DNA of 64,000 nt from CAVXUB01 sp963764805. Lineage in GTDB: Bacteria > Actinomycetota > Acidimicrobiia > Acidimicrobiales > Bog-793. The stretch spans positions 620,001 through 684,000 of the forward strand of contig CAVXUB010000002.1 of the NCBI GenBank assembly GCA_963764805.1. The letters run 5' to 3'. Positions 52,184 through 61,082 of the stretch are shown piece after piece; position 1 is the stretch's first letter; every line of letters starts with the position of its first letter. Below the pieces are notes generated by a model. The model did no database searches. It had not been told where the DNA came from and saw only the letters and a list, made by a program, of their open reading frames with translations. A program made the translations under genes and the position numbers.

Positions 52184-53575
52184 GTGTCCAGTCATCCCGG
52201 CCGTGCCCGGGCATCGCGGCTCGACCGACCGACCCCGCGTGTGGTGATCATCGGCGCGGGCTTCGCCGGCACGTCGGCGGCGGCAACTCTCGCCGACTCC
52301 TCCATGCAGGTGACCCTCGTCGACCGGCACGACTACACCACATTCCAGCCGCTGCTCTACCAGGTCGCCACGGCCGGGCTGAACCCGGGGGACGTGGCTT
52401 ACCCGTTGCGGACGCTGGTGCGGAGTCTCGGGACAGCTCGTTTCCGGCGCGGCCCCATCGTCTCGGTCGACTTCGAACAACGTGAGGCGGTCCTGGCTGA
52501 CGGCTCGTCGCTGCCCTACGACTACCTGGTGATCGCCGCCGGCGCGACGACGAGCTTCTTCGCCGTGCCGGGTGCAGAGGCGCACGCCAAGGCGATGTAC
52601 ACCCTCGACGACGCCCTCGAGGTGCGCAGGCGCATCTTCAGCGCCCTGGAAGGCGCCTCCGCCGAGGCGTCCTCGGATGCCGGCGCGGACCACTCGCTGC
52701 AGATCGTCGTGATCGGTGGCGGTGCCACCGGCGTCGAGATGGCGGGCGCCCTGGCGGAGCTTCTCAGCCTGGCGCTCACCACGACCTACCGGGAGCTCGA
52801 CGCGGGCCTCGTCAAGGTGGTGCTGGTCGAGCAGCGAGATCGCCTGCTGGCAGGCTTCGCCGAAGGTCTCGGGCGCTATGCGGAGGAGGAGCTGGCACGC
52901 CGCGGCGTCGAGCTTCGCCTCGGCGACGAGGTCCTGGAGGTGCGTGAGGACAAGGTGATCGTCTGCTCCCCCGAGCGCGGCCAGGAGGAGATCTCCTGCG
53001 CGTTGGTGGTGTGGGCGGCAGGGGTGTCCGCCGCCCAGCTGGCGGCCGCCGTCAAGTTGCCGACGACGCGGGGCGGGCGGATCGCAGTCGACGGGTCGCT
53101 CGCCGTGCCGGGACGTCCTGAGGTCTTCGTAGCCGGCGACATAGCCGGGGCGAGGTCGGTTGTCCCGGTGGAGTCGGCGGACGGCGCGCCGTCGCACGAG
53201 CGTGACGTCGCGGAGCCGAGCCTTCTCCCCCAGCTCGCGCAGCCGGCGATCCAGACGGGACGCCACGCCGCCATGGAGATCCTCCGGCGGGAGGCAGGTC
53301 TCCCGTCTGAACCCTTCGTCTACAAGGACAAGGGGATCATGGCGACGATCGGCAGGCGTGCCGCGGTCGCCGAGGTGCCGGTGCGGTTGCCCGGCGTTTC
53401 GGGGCTCCGCTCGCGAAGCACGGTCCGGTTAAGGGGCACGACCGCCTGGCTCGCCTGGCTGCTCCTCCACCTGGTCACCCTCCTCGGCAAGCGGAACAGG
53501 GCTTCCGTGCTGCTCAACTGGGCGTGGCGCTATGTGTCCTGGCGTCGGGGCCCGCGGGTGATCGTCGGCGGGTGA
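52184..53575 (+). CDS. ndh: Type II NADH dehydrogenase
   Basis: 463 residues, single-subunit FAD enzyme that passes electrons from NADH to quinone at the membrane without pumping protons. FAD motif: VVIIGAGFAGTSAAATLA. NADH motif: IVVIGGGATGVEMAGALAEL. Conserved FQPLLYQVATAGLNPGDVAYP and the quinone-side AQPAIQTGRHAAMEI are present. A C-terminal amphipathic/hydrophobic stretch (TAWLAWLLLHLVTLLGKRNR) would anchor it. The start is GTG 52184. Its last 46 nt are overlapped by the shifted end of the PIG-L gene. Confidence 0.93.
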   Translation: MSSHPGRARASRLDRPTPRVVIIGAGFAGTSAAATLADSSMQVTLVDRHDYTTFQPLLYQVATAGLNPGDVAYPLRTLVRSLGTARFRRGPIVSVDFEQREAVLADGSSLPYDYLVIAAGATTSFFAVPGAEAHAKAMYTLDDALEVRRRIFSALEGASAEASSDAGADHSLQIVVIGGGATGVEMAGALAELLSLALTTTYRELDAGLVKVVLVEQRDRLLAGFAEGLGRYAEEELARRGVELRLGDEVLEVREDKVIVCSPERGQEEISCALVVWAAGVSAAQLAAAVKLPTTRGGRIAVDGSLAVPGRPEVFVAGDIAGARSVVPVESADGAPSHERDVAEPSLLPQLAQPAIQTGRHAAMEILRREAGLPSEPFVYKDKGIMATIGRRAAVAEVPVRLPGVSGLRSRSTVRLRGTTAWLAWLLLHLVTLLGKRNRASVLLNWAWRYVSWRRGPRVIVGG

Positions 53576-54435
53576 CGATCAATCGGCTCAGCGCAGACCG
53601 GCGAAAAGATCGTCCTCCGGCAGTTGCGTACTCGGTGCGGTCGAATGCGCGGCCGCGTCCGGTCGAGGGCCCGCACGAACGACTCCCGGGAGAAGACCTC
53701 ACGGAACACCGCCGGGCCGAGATTGAGGAAGAAGCTGTTGTCGGTCTGGCTCCCATGAGCCGCCAGCGCCTCGAACTTGCGGTCCACGACACTCGTGCAG
53801 TCGATGTGCGCGCCGACCTCGTCGTCAGGCGTCCCGAAGTTCGTCGCCTCCTCCGCCTCGGGGGGCGGATCCATCCCGCCCTCCTTCAAGACCTCGACGA
53901 ACCGCGCCATCGCCGACAACGGGATCACGGGGAAGTACACCTTCTTCGGGATCATGCTCTTCTCGACAGCCGCCATCGTGATGCGGTGAGCCTGGATGTG
54001 GTCGGGGTGACCGTAGAAGCCGTTGGCGTCGTAGGTGACCACGACGTCCGGCTCGTAGCGTTCGAAGAGCTGCACCAGCCGGACCGCCGCCTCGTCGACG
54101 GGCGTGTTCCAGAAGGCCTGCGGCGCCTCGTTCTGCGGCCAGCCCATCATCCCGGAATCGTGGTAGCCGAGCAGCTCGAGGTCGCTGATCCGGAGCACCT
54201 GGCAGCTCCGCTCGAGCTCCGATCGGCGCATGGCGGCGGTGGCGGCCGCGTCATGACCCGGCTGGTCCGGCTTGACACCGCCAGGGCCATCCCCCAGCTC
54301 ACCGTTCGTGCATGTGACGAGGACTGTGCGGGCTCCCTCGTCGGCATACCTGGCGAGGATCCCCCCGGTCGACGACGCCTCGTCGTCGGGATGGGCGTGC
54401 ACCGCCATCAGCGTCAGCTGCCTGCCTTCTGCCAT
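53530..54435 (-). CDS. PIG-L family deacetylase (mycothiol amidase/MshB-like), C-terminus frameshifted
   Basis: The N-terminal zinc site is AVHAHPDDEASSTGG, with the third ligand His in GFYGHPDHIQAHR and conserved VVVTYDANG. These are features of the Mca/MshB/PIG-L group, which hydrolyse GlcNAc-inositol or mycothiol conjugates; mshC in the window makes a mycothiol role plausible. As written, the frame runs to 53530 and overlaps ndh. In another frame, PEDDLFAGLR followed by a stop at 53588 is the normal end of such proteins. A single break near 53629-53650 is therefore likely, and the real gene probably ends at 53588. The start is ATG 54435. Confidence 0.82.
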   Translation of the reverse strand: MAEGRQLTLMAVHAHPDDEASSTGGILARYADEGARTVLVTCTNGELGDGPGGVKPDQPGHDAAATAAMRRSELERSCQVLRISDLELLGYHDSGMMGWPQNEAPQAFWNTPVDEAAVRLVQLFERYEPDVVVTYDANGFYGHPDHIQAHRITMAAVEKSMIPKKVYFPVIPLSAMARFVEVLKEGGMDPPPEAEEATNFGTPDDEVGAHIDCTSVVDRKFEALAAHGSQTDNSFFLNLGPAVFREVFSRESFVRALDRTRPRIRPHRVRNCRRTIFSPVCAEPIDRHPPTITRGPRRQDT

Positions 54436-54523
54436 CGCCGAAGCGTAGACGGCTCGTATCCAAGCGCCCGGCCGGCGCGAGCTTTCCCTTGCCCTTCGTC
54501 CTCCGGTGGCGGAGACTTCGTCT

Positions 54524-54769
54524 GTGATCTCCCTGGTATGGATGAGTCTGACGCTGGGCTGGCTGTCGCCCGGCGAGCGGGCGAAGAAGGACGAGTTCTG
54601 GCAGGCCTGGCAGCAGCGTTTCGGTCCGGTGCAGCCGGGAAACCCCAGCACCGTTCCGCCCGAGATGACTCTCAAGGCGTGGTACAAGGCCTGGAAGAGA
54701 ACTCAGATCAGCGCCGTGCAATGGCTGCAGGCGAACACTCCCGGCCCAGCCTCCGGCCGCATCGTCTGA
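54524..54769 (+). CDS. Small Trp-rich protein of unknown function
   Basis: 81 residues from GTG 54524, with GGAG about ten bases upstream (GTG 54506 is an alternative). A short hydrophobic N-terminus (VISLVWMSLTLGWLSP) precedes a basic, tryptophan-rich body (KKDEFWQAWQQRFG, KAWYKAWKRTQISAVQW). It is divergent from the PIG-L gene and about 70 nt before the cyclase gene. No family is recognised; codon use and a plausible ribosome site are the only support. Confidence 0.5.
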   Translation: MISLVWMSLTLGWLSPGERAKKDEFWQAWQQRFGPVQPGNPSTVPPEMTLKAWYKAWKRTQISAVQWLQANTPGPASGRIV

Positions 54770-54837
54770 GCCCTTCCGCCGGGCGACATCCGGCGCACCG
54801 GGGCGGCGCTGCAGCGCAGCGTTAGTGTTCGCTAGCG

Positions 54838-57800
54838 ATGACGACGCCGGACGGCGGCAACGAGCGGCGCAAGCCGGTGTCGCTGGTGTTCTGCGACGTG
54901 GTCGGTTCGACTGCGCTTGCCGACCGGCACGACGAGGAGCTGGTCCGGGAGGTGATGCTGCGCTACTACGCCGCCATGCGCGAGGCGATCGCCGCCCACG
55001 GCGGGACCGTGAGCAAGTTCATCGGCGACGCCGTCGTTGCTGCTTTCGGGATCCCGGCCACACGTGAGGACGACGCTCTGCGGGCTGTGCGTGCGGCGCT
55101 GGCGATGGGAGCGAGCCTGGCGGAGCTCAACGTGGCGCTCGAGCGCGACTGCGGTGTCCGCCTCTCCACCCGGACAGGTGTCTACACCGGCACGGTGCTG
55201 GCCGCGGGCGCCTTGGACGACGAGTCGGTGGTGCTCGGGGATCCGGCCAACACCGCCGCCCGCCTCGAGCAGGCCGCCGCAGCTGACGAGATCCTGGTCG
55301 GGGAGACGACCTGGCAGCTCACCCGGCACGCCGCCCGCTACGAAGAAGTCGCTCCGGTCGACGCCAAGGGAAAGCCGCAGCCGCTTCGCGCGTTTCCGCC
55401 TTACCGGCCTGCTGGCGAGAGCTCAAGGGAAGCGTGAGGGTGCGACACCGCTCGTCGGACGGCACCGTGAGCTTGCCGATCTGGAGGCGGCGCTGTCAGT
55501 GGCGGTGGCCGACCGGAGGTGCCGACTGTTCGCCATGACCGGAGATGCTGGGCTCGGCAAGTCGAGGTTGGTCGACGAGTGGCGATCAAGGTGCAGCGCC
55601 CAGTACCTGTACGGCCGCTGCCTCTCGTATGGCACGAACATCACCTACTCCCCGCTCGTCGATGTGGTGCGCCAAGCCGCAGGGATCACCGCCGAGGACA
55701 CAGCCGCCGAGGCATTCGCTCGCCTGGTGGACTGGCGCGAGGCCGACTCGGAGTGGGAGCGGGTCTCGCTCGTCCTCGGCCAGGTGCTCGGCCTGACCGA
55801 GGGTTCGGCCACACCGGAGGACATCGCGTGGGCCTCCCGCAAGGCCCTCGAAGCGATGGCCGAACATCAGCCGGTGGTCCTTTGCGTCGACGACCTGCAA
55901 TGGGCCGAGCCCCGCTTCATCGACCTCCTGGAATCGGTGGTCGCGACCCTCGCGTGGCCTGCCGATCCTGATCGTGGCGCTCGGACGGCCAGAGCTCGTG
56001 AAGATGAGACCGGAGTGGCCGTGGCGGAGGATCGAACCGCTCTCGGATCCGGAGATCGAGACGATCCTCTCGACGATGTCGGTCTCCGACGAGGTCTTGC
56101 GGAGCAGGATCGTGACCAGGGCGGGCGGCAACCCGCTGTTCGCCGAGGAGCTGGCAGCGGCTCTCGAGGCGGAGCCGGACCTCGAGCTGCCGAGGACCCT
56201 CGAGGCCCTGCTCGTTTCGCGCCTCGAGGGGCTTGCGGGCGCTGAACGAAGGGTGCTCGAGCCCGGCGCGGTGGAAGGCGCCGTGTTTCACCTCTCCGCG
56301 GTCGCCGCTATCACGGGTGCTCGGGACATCACGGCGGTCGAGGAGAGCCTCGCCGGCCTCGTCGCGGGTGAGCTCTTACGACCCGAGGCGTCGACGCTCC
56401 TCGACGAGCCGGCCTTCGGCTTCCGCAGCATCCTCATCCGGGACGCCGCCTACGCCGGGATCCCGAAACGCCGCCGCTCCCGACTCCACGCCGACTACGC
56501 CGACTGGCTCGTCTCGGTCACAGGCGAGAGAGCGTCCGAGTGGGAGGAGGTGCTCGGCTACCACCTCGAGCAGAGCTACCGCTACAGGGCCGAGACCGCC
56601 GCCCTGTCGGAGGAGGGTGCCGGCCTGGCACGCCAAGCAGCCGGGCGTCTGGCGTCCGCCGGGCGGCGCGCCATCAGCAGGGGCGACGTCCCCGCCGCTT
56701 CCGGCCTGCTGCAACGAGCGGTGACGTTGCTGGACGTCGACCCGCCGTTGCGCCGGGCCCTCGTGCCGGAGCTGGCCCGCGCCACACGCAGGGCGGGAGA
56801 TCCGCGAGGTGCACTGCGACTGCTCGACGGCTGCATCGCCGAGGCGGCCGCCGCCGGTGAGTCCGAGCTGGTGATGAGATGCCGCCTGGAGGCGAGCGCC
56901 ATCGAGCTCTACACCGTGAGCGGCGCCGACACCAAGAGAGCTCTTGCACTTGCCGAGGATGCCCGGCGGCTCTTCTCCGCCTCGGGAGACGGGCTCGGCC
57001 TGGCCGAGGCACACAGCCTCGTCGGGCACGTCAACTGGCTGCTCTGCCGGGGCGCGGCGATGGAGGAGGCCTTCAACGCAGCCCTCGGCCAAGCGGCCCT
57101 CCGCGAGGAGGTCCACTGGCAGGGCGAGATGTTGCGGATGCTGCCCGTCGTGTACCACCACGGGCCGACCCCGGTGCCGCACGCCATCCGGCGCTGCGAG
57201 GAGATCCTCGAGATCGGCCGCGGCAATGGAGCTCTCGAGGTGTCTACCCTTGCCAAGATCGCCGGGTTGAGAGCGATGCTGGGCGATTTCGCCGAGGCGC
57301 GCCGGCTCCTCGAGGAGTGCAGGCGGATGGGAAACGACATCGGGCTCCGCGGCGCAGTGCTGGCGATGACCAACTACGAGGCCGCCGTGTTCACCCTCGA
57401 GGGGGACCTGGAGCAGGCCGAGGAGGTGCTCCGCGGCGGCATCGAGGCGTTGCGCCAGCGTGGTGAGATCTCGACGGTGTCGACCGCCAGCGGCTTGCTC
57501 GGGCGTGTGCTCGAGGCCAAGGGGGACCTGGACGCCGCCTACGAATGGACCAAGGAGTGCGCGACGCTTGCCGCCGCCGGCGACTTCGCCTCCCAGATCC
57601 TCTGGCGTGGCGTGCGGGGGCGTGTGCTCGCCGGCCGGGGCGAGCTCGATCTGGCACTTGCGCACGCCCACGAGGCGGCGGAGCTGGCGTCCCGCACGGA
57701 CTTCGTCGTCTGGCACGGCGAAGCGCTCCTCGACCTGGCCGCCGTGCTGCGGGCCGCCGACGAACCGGCGAAAGCGATCGAGGCGGCGTCGCAGGCGCTC

Positions 57801-57959
57801 GCGCTCTTCGAGGCCAAGCAGCACCTGGTGCTCGCAGAAGCGGCACGCAGGCTCTGCGGTCGGGGGACGGTGCCGGACATGGCGGGCGACGGCGCGGAGG
57901 ACAGCGCCACGGACAGCGCCTCGGGCGCATCCGTTGACACGTCGGGGTCCGGTCGGTAG
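54838..57959 (+). pseudogene. Class III adenylate cyclase-ATPase-TPR protein, two frame breaks
   Basis: Joined across two breaks this is a protein of about 1040 residues. The cyclase domain (residues 1-190) has both metal aspartates (Asp20, Asp64), adenine-specifying Lys60 and Asp135, and transition-state Asn138 and Arg142, so it should make cAMP. The frame shifts by one base near 55389-55402 into an AAA/STAND-type ATPase with Walker A GDAGLGKS and Walker B VVLCVDDLQWAE. It shifts again by one base near 55961-55975 to VALGRPELV and a long TPR-like helical region to the end. The tail is Asp/Ser/Gly-rich. Two small co-oriented genes follow closely (repeat peptide and SagB-like dehydrogenase). 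Confidence 0.85.
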
Positions 57960-57991
57960 CTTCGCCCCACTTCGCGAGTGAGGGGATCCAG

Positions 57992-58210
57992 ATGACCATC
58001 CACGACCCTGCGCCTGAGCCGGATGCCGAGACGGGGACGATAGAGCCGCCCGCGGATCCAGAGCCTGAGGGCCCCGAGGAGCCGGGCACGATCGAGCCGC
58101 CCGCCGACCCCGAGCGCGAGGGCCCTGAAGTCCCGCACACGATCGAGCCACCCGCCGATCCCGAGCGCGAGGGCCCTGAAGTCCCGCACACGATCGAGCC
58201 ACCGCTCTGA
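57992..58210 (+). CDS. 72-residue tandem-repeat acidic peptide, candidate modified-peptide precursor
   Basis: A leader-like segment (MTIHDPAPEPDAETG) is followed by three copies of a 17-residue unit (TIEPPADPEREGPEVPH in its best form) and a terminal TIEPPL. Every unit has one Thr; there is no Cys or Ser. Proline and Glu dominate and only two Arg occur. GAGGGG lies about six bases upstream of the ATG. The gene is 32 nt after the cyclase gene and 25 nt before a SagB-like dehydrogenase. This arrangement is like peptide-modification loci in which a cyclase and a SagB-related enzyme flank a small peptide gene. Whether it is modified is inference; it could simply be a repetitive linker-like protein. 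Confidence 0.75.
   Translation: MTIHDPAPEPDAETGTIEPPADPEPEGPEEPGTIEPPADPEREGPEVPHTIEPPADPEREGPEVPHTIEPPL
58037..58207 (+). repeat. 51-bp in-frame tandem repeats in the peptide gene
   Basis: Units are at 58037-58087 (most diverged), 58088-58138 and 58139-58189 (nearly identical to each other), with an 18-bp partial fourth at 58190-58207. Each begins ACGAT(A/C)GAGCC. The two near-identical units point to recent duplication. The diverged first unit keeps the TIEPPADPE protein sequence. Confidence 0.85.
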
Positions 58211-58235
58211 CGCTGGCACGGCCGGCAAACCTCCG

Positions 58236-59348
58236 ATGGTGAGGCACGTCCGCCGCACGCGCTTTCTCTTCTTCCGCCTCCTCGACGACGGCGCGACGCT
58301 GGCTCTCTCGGTGCTCGTCGGAACGGAGGTCCCGCTCGACGACGAGCAGGCTCGAGCGCTGCGTGCGATCCCGGCCGACAGGTGGATCCCCTGCTCCAAG
58401 GGCGGCAGCGCCGACGATCTCGACTACTTCGCCGCCCACGGGCTGATCGTCACCGACGGCGAGGACGAGGACCTCATCGAGCTGCGGCGCCGGGACGAGC
58501 AGCTGATGTCGCCGGCATGGAACCGCTACAGCGCGCTCTTCCACGCCTTCACCCGCTGGGGTGGCGTACGCGCGGTGCTTGCCGGGGAACAGCCGATCCC
58601 GGTCACTCCGGACCGGTGGCCGCCCCCCTCGCACTTCCACGCGCTTGGCTCGCCGGACGACCGACTCGATCTCCCCGTGGTCGCGCCCGAGCGCCCCCTC
58701 TACGAGATCCTCGCCCGCCGCAAGTCGACCCGCGGCTACGTGCCGGAGGCAGAGCTCAGCCTCGACGAGCTAGCGGTCGTCTTGCGCCATGTCTGGGGAT
58801 GCCACGGGACCCTCACCGTCAAGGACGAGCTGACGATCCTCAAGAAGACGAGCCCGTCTGGTGGGTCGCAGCACCCCGGCGAGGTCTATCCGCTCGTGCG
58901 GGCGGTGCAGGGTGTCCGTCCTGGGATCTACCACTACTCGGTCGAACACCATGGACTGGAACCTTTGGAGCACCTGCAGAGCGAGGAGGTCGAGGACCTG
59001 ATCCGCCAGTTCTCGGCCGGCCAGGAGCACTTCGTCCATGCTCAGGTCGTCTTCCTCATGACCGTCCGCTACCCGCGAAACTTCTGGAAGTACAAGGCTC
59101 ACGCCAAGGCATACCGGGCCGTCCTGCTCGATGCGGCCCACCTCAGTCAGACCCTGTTCCTGGTGGCGGCCGAGCTCGGGCTCGGCGCCTTCGTATCCGG
59201 GGCGATCAACGAGCTGGACATCGATCGCAGGCTCGGTCTTCAGCCGTTCACCGAGGGAACCGTGCTGATGACAGGCTGCGGGCGGCCGATCCCGTCACAG
59301 CGGGAGCCTCGCTACGAGCCTTACCTCCCCGCCCGCCCGGGCAGCTGA
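58236..59348 (+). CDS. SagB-related nitroreductase-fold dehydrogenase (putative peptide maturation)
   Basis: 370 residues. The FMN-dependent SagB-type domain occupies the C-terminal two thirds: RRKSTRGYVPEAELSLDEL, then the signature LKKTSPSGGSQHPGEVYPL and VRPGIYHYSVEHHGLEPL, and the C-terminal VLLDAAHLSQTLFLVAAELGLG. The N-terminal 120 or so residues (RRTRFLFFRLLDDG, SALFHAFTRWGGV) resemble the front domain of the SagB-related putative peptide maturation dehydrogenase family. SagB proteins oxidise azolines in ribosomal peptides, usually with a YcaO partner; no YcaO is in this window. Its 25-nt spacing from the repeat-peptide gene suggests that peptide as substrate. Strength: domain clear, substrate inferred. 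Confidence 0.85.
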   Translation: MVRHVRRTRFLFFRLLDDGATLALSVLVGTEVPLDDEQARALRAIPADRWIPCSKGGSADDLDYFAAHGLIVTDGEDEDLIELRRRDEQLMSPAWNRYSALFHAFTRWGGVRAVLAGEQPIPVTPDRWPPPSHFHALGSPDDRLDLPVVAPERPLYEILARRKSTRGYVPEAELSLDELAVVLRHVWGCHGTLTVKDELTILKKTSPSGGSQHPGEVYPLVRAVQGVRPGIYHYSVEHHGLEPLEHLQSEEVEDLIRQFSAGQEHFVHAQVVFLMTVRYPRNFWKYKAHAKAYRAVLLDAAHLSQTLFLVAAELGLGAFVSGAINELDIDRRLGLQPFTEGTVLMTGCGRPIPSQREPRYEPYLPARPGS

Positions 59349-59378
59349 GAGGACGCGGACGCAGGCGTCGGGGTCGGG

Positions 59379-60227
59379 TCAGCCGCGCCGCTGCGGCAGG
59401 TCGGAGCCCATCACGGTTGGGAAGCGGGGGTCGTGGAAGAGCTTGGCCGTCAAGGTTCTCCGAGGGATGATCGCCATCAGCACGACGGCCAGCAGTGAGC
59501 CAGAGAGCGGCCCGGCGACGTAGACCCAGAAGTCGGTCCAGACACCGGCGACGACCGCCGGGCCGAGGCTACGGGCCGGATTGAGGCTGGTCCCGGTGAA
59601 TGGAGCACCACGCCAGACGAGGACGGCGATCAGCGGCCAGAGGACGAGCGGAGTGAAGCGAGCCGTTCGTGCCGACGAGACGAGCAGGAAGATCGAGAGC
59701 ACCAGGATGGCGGTCATGAGCGCCTCGATGCCCGCCGCCGCCAGCGGCGTCACGCCCGCCCCGGGATGGGTGACGCCATACCCGACGCTCTCGACCCGCC
59801 ACCCCCACACGAGCCGCAGCAGCTCGGCTCCGAGCAGCCCCCCGGCCAACTGAGAGAGCACGTAGCCGGCGAGGTCGAAGGGGTGGAGGTGGCGCCGGCA
59901 CCAGAACCCGAGGGTCACCGCAGGGTTCAGGTGGGCACCACTTCGCCGCCCGATCGGGGAGATCGTGATCAGGGAACCGCACCCTGCGAAGAGGAGCCCG
60001 GTGATCAACAGGCGGGCCGAATGCGACGGCACGAGGCGCGCCACAGGAGATCCGGTTTCGAAATCGAGGACCACCGCCGAGAGCCCACCCAGCACGAGGA
60101 GCGCAGTCCCTGCCAGCTCGCATGCCCATTCCGTCAGGTGCAGCCCGGATTTGACGGGGTGCCGCCAGTCGCGCCGGCCGCTGTGCAGGCTCGACGGTCC
60201 CGGCCGGGGAGAGCGCGAGGCCGGCAC
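59379..60227 (-). CDS. Aquaporin / glycerol facilitator family channel
   Basis: 282 residues, six TM helices. Both pore half-helix motifs are present: HLNPAVT and SLNPARS. The residue before the second NPA region and the ARS ending fit the selectivity-filter Arg. It has about 30 extra, basic N-terminal residues. The start is GTG 60227, the only reasonable initiator before the first helix. It converges with the dehydrogenase gene (30 nt apart). Water versus small solute selectivity cannot be decided. Confidence 0.88.
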   Translation of the reverse strand: MPASRSPRPGPSSLHSGRRDWRHPVKSGLHLTEWACELAGTALLVLGGLSAVVLDFETGSPVARLVPSHSARLLITGLLFAGCGSLITISPIGRRSGAHLNPAVTLGFWCRRHLHPFDLAGYVLSQLAGGLLGAELLRLVWGWRVESVGYGVTHPGAGVTPLAAAGIEALMTAILVLSIFLLVSSARTARFTPLVLWPLIAVLVWRGAPFTGTSLNPARSLGPAVVAGVWTDFWVYVAGPLSGSLLAVVLMAIIPRRTLTAKLFHDPRFPTVMGSDLPQRRG

Positions 60228-60313
60228 GGAGCGAGACTACGGCGTCCGGATGGTCGGTGGGCGGGCCGATGGGCGGAAGACACCGCGGTTGGAATCGGCG
60301 GCCCGAGGAATAC

Positions 60314-60342
60314 TTGACTCGCCGGTCACTTACCGGCAACAT
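60314..60342 (+). promoter_or_regulatory. Promoter with an inverted repeat in the spacer
   Basis: TTGACT (60314-60319) and CAACAT (60337-60342) are separated by 17 bp, a good sigma-70-type layout. The spacer contains a perfect 6-bp inverted repeat, GCCGGT-CACTT-ACCGGC (60321-60337), placed where a repressor would block the polymerase. The secreted-protein gene starts about 70 nt downstream. Confidence 0.5.
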
Positions 60343-60410
60343 AGTCCCCGGCGTGTGGCTTGGGCGTCACCGACATGGTGACGGGTACGTGCCGTGAGAA
60401 GGGGGAACCA

Positions 60411-60985
60411 GTGCTTCGCAAGTCGCTTTTCGCGGTTTTCGCTGCTCGCAATACCGGTCGGGACCGTGGCACTCGCCGCTCCGACGAATGCCGCCGTGCG
60501 GCCTCAGACGACGGTGACGATGAAGGGGTCGATCTCCTGCAGCCTGACCGGCTCGATCAAGATCAACCCTGGACTGAAGACCTCGACCCCGCAGAACGTC
60601 ACGTTCACGCTGACGGGGAACCTGTCCAAGTGCACAGGAAACACCTCGCAGAGCGGAGCAACGATCACCAAGGGTCATGCCAGCGCCACGGTGCAGGCGA
60701 ACAACGTCGACTGCTTCTCGCTCATCAGTGGCGGGGTTCCCGACCCGTCCGGCAAGATCACCTGGACGACGACCGGCAACAAGGCTGCGCCTACGAAGTT
60801 CGTGCTGTCGAACGGCTCGGTGTCCTACCCGACGGTCAGCTACACCTCGACCCAGACGGGCTCCTTCAAGGGCACGGGTGCCGGTGTCGGCCACCGTCAA
60901 GCAGACCGAGTCGCAGCTCCTCGCGTCCTGCGGCTCTTCGAACGGCCTGACCACGATCACGCTCTCCTCGGGTACGGTCAGCTGA
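60411..60985 (+). pseudogene. Secreted protein of unknown function, two frame breaks
   Basis: GTG 60411 has AGGGGG six bases upstream and begins VLRKSLFAVFA. A one-base shift near 60434-60450 continues the signal peptide as LAIPVGTVALAAPTNAA, with cleavage expected after it. The mature part is Thr/Ser/Gly-rich and beta-like (VTMKGSISCSLTGSIKINPG, VTFTLTGNLSKCTGN) with three or four Cys. A second one-base shift near 60880-60895 leads to VSATVKQTESQLLASCGS and a stop at 60985. An unshifted frame from GTG 60394 also encodes a signal-like N-terminus, so the first break is less certain. The mature protein resembles actinobacterial exported beta-sandwich proteins of unknown role. Confidence 0.65.
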
Positions 60986-61027
60986 TCTGACTCCTTCGAG
61001 CCGACGGGCTCGGATGAGGACATGGCT

Positions 61028-61053
61028 AGTGGCGGGGCTCCGGCCCCGCCACT
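61028..61053 (+). terminator. Strong hairpin after the secreted-protein gene
   Basis: AGTGGCGGGG (61028-61037) pairs perfectly with CCCCGCCACT (61044-61053) across a 6-nt loop, 43 nt after the stop codon. The stem is very GC-rich. There is no long T-run, as is common for actinobacterial terminators. It separates the secreted-protein gene from the lipoprotein gene. Confidence 0.65.
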
Positions 61054-61082
61054 GTCGCGTTCGCGAGTGCCACACTTGCTCG

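Noticed and set aside
57992..58210. CRISPR-like array, suggested by the repeated 51-bp units
   Set aside because: Repeats are contiguous, in frame and have no spacers; they encode a repetitive peptide.
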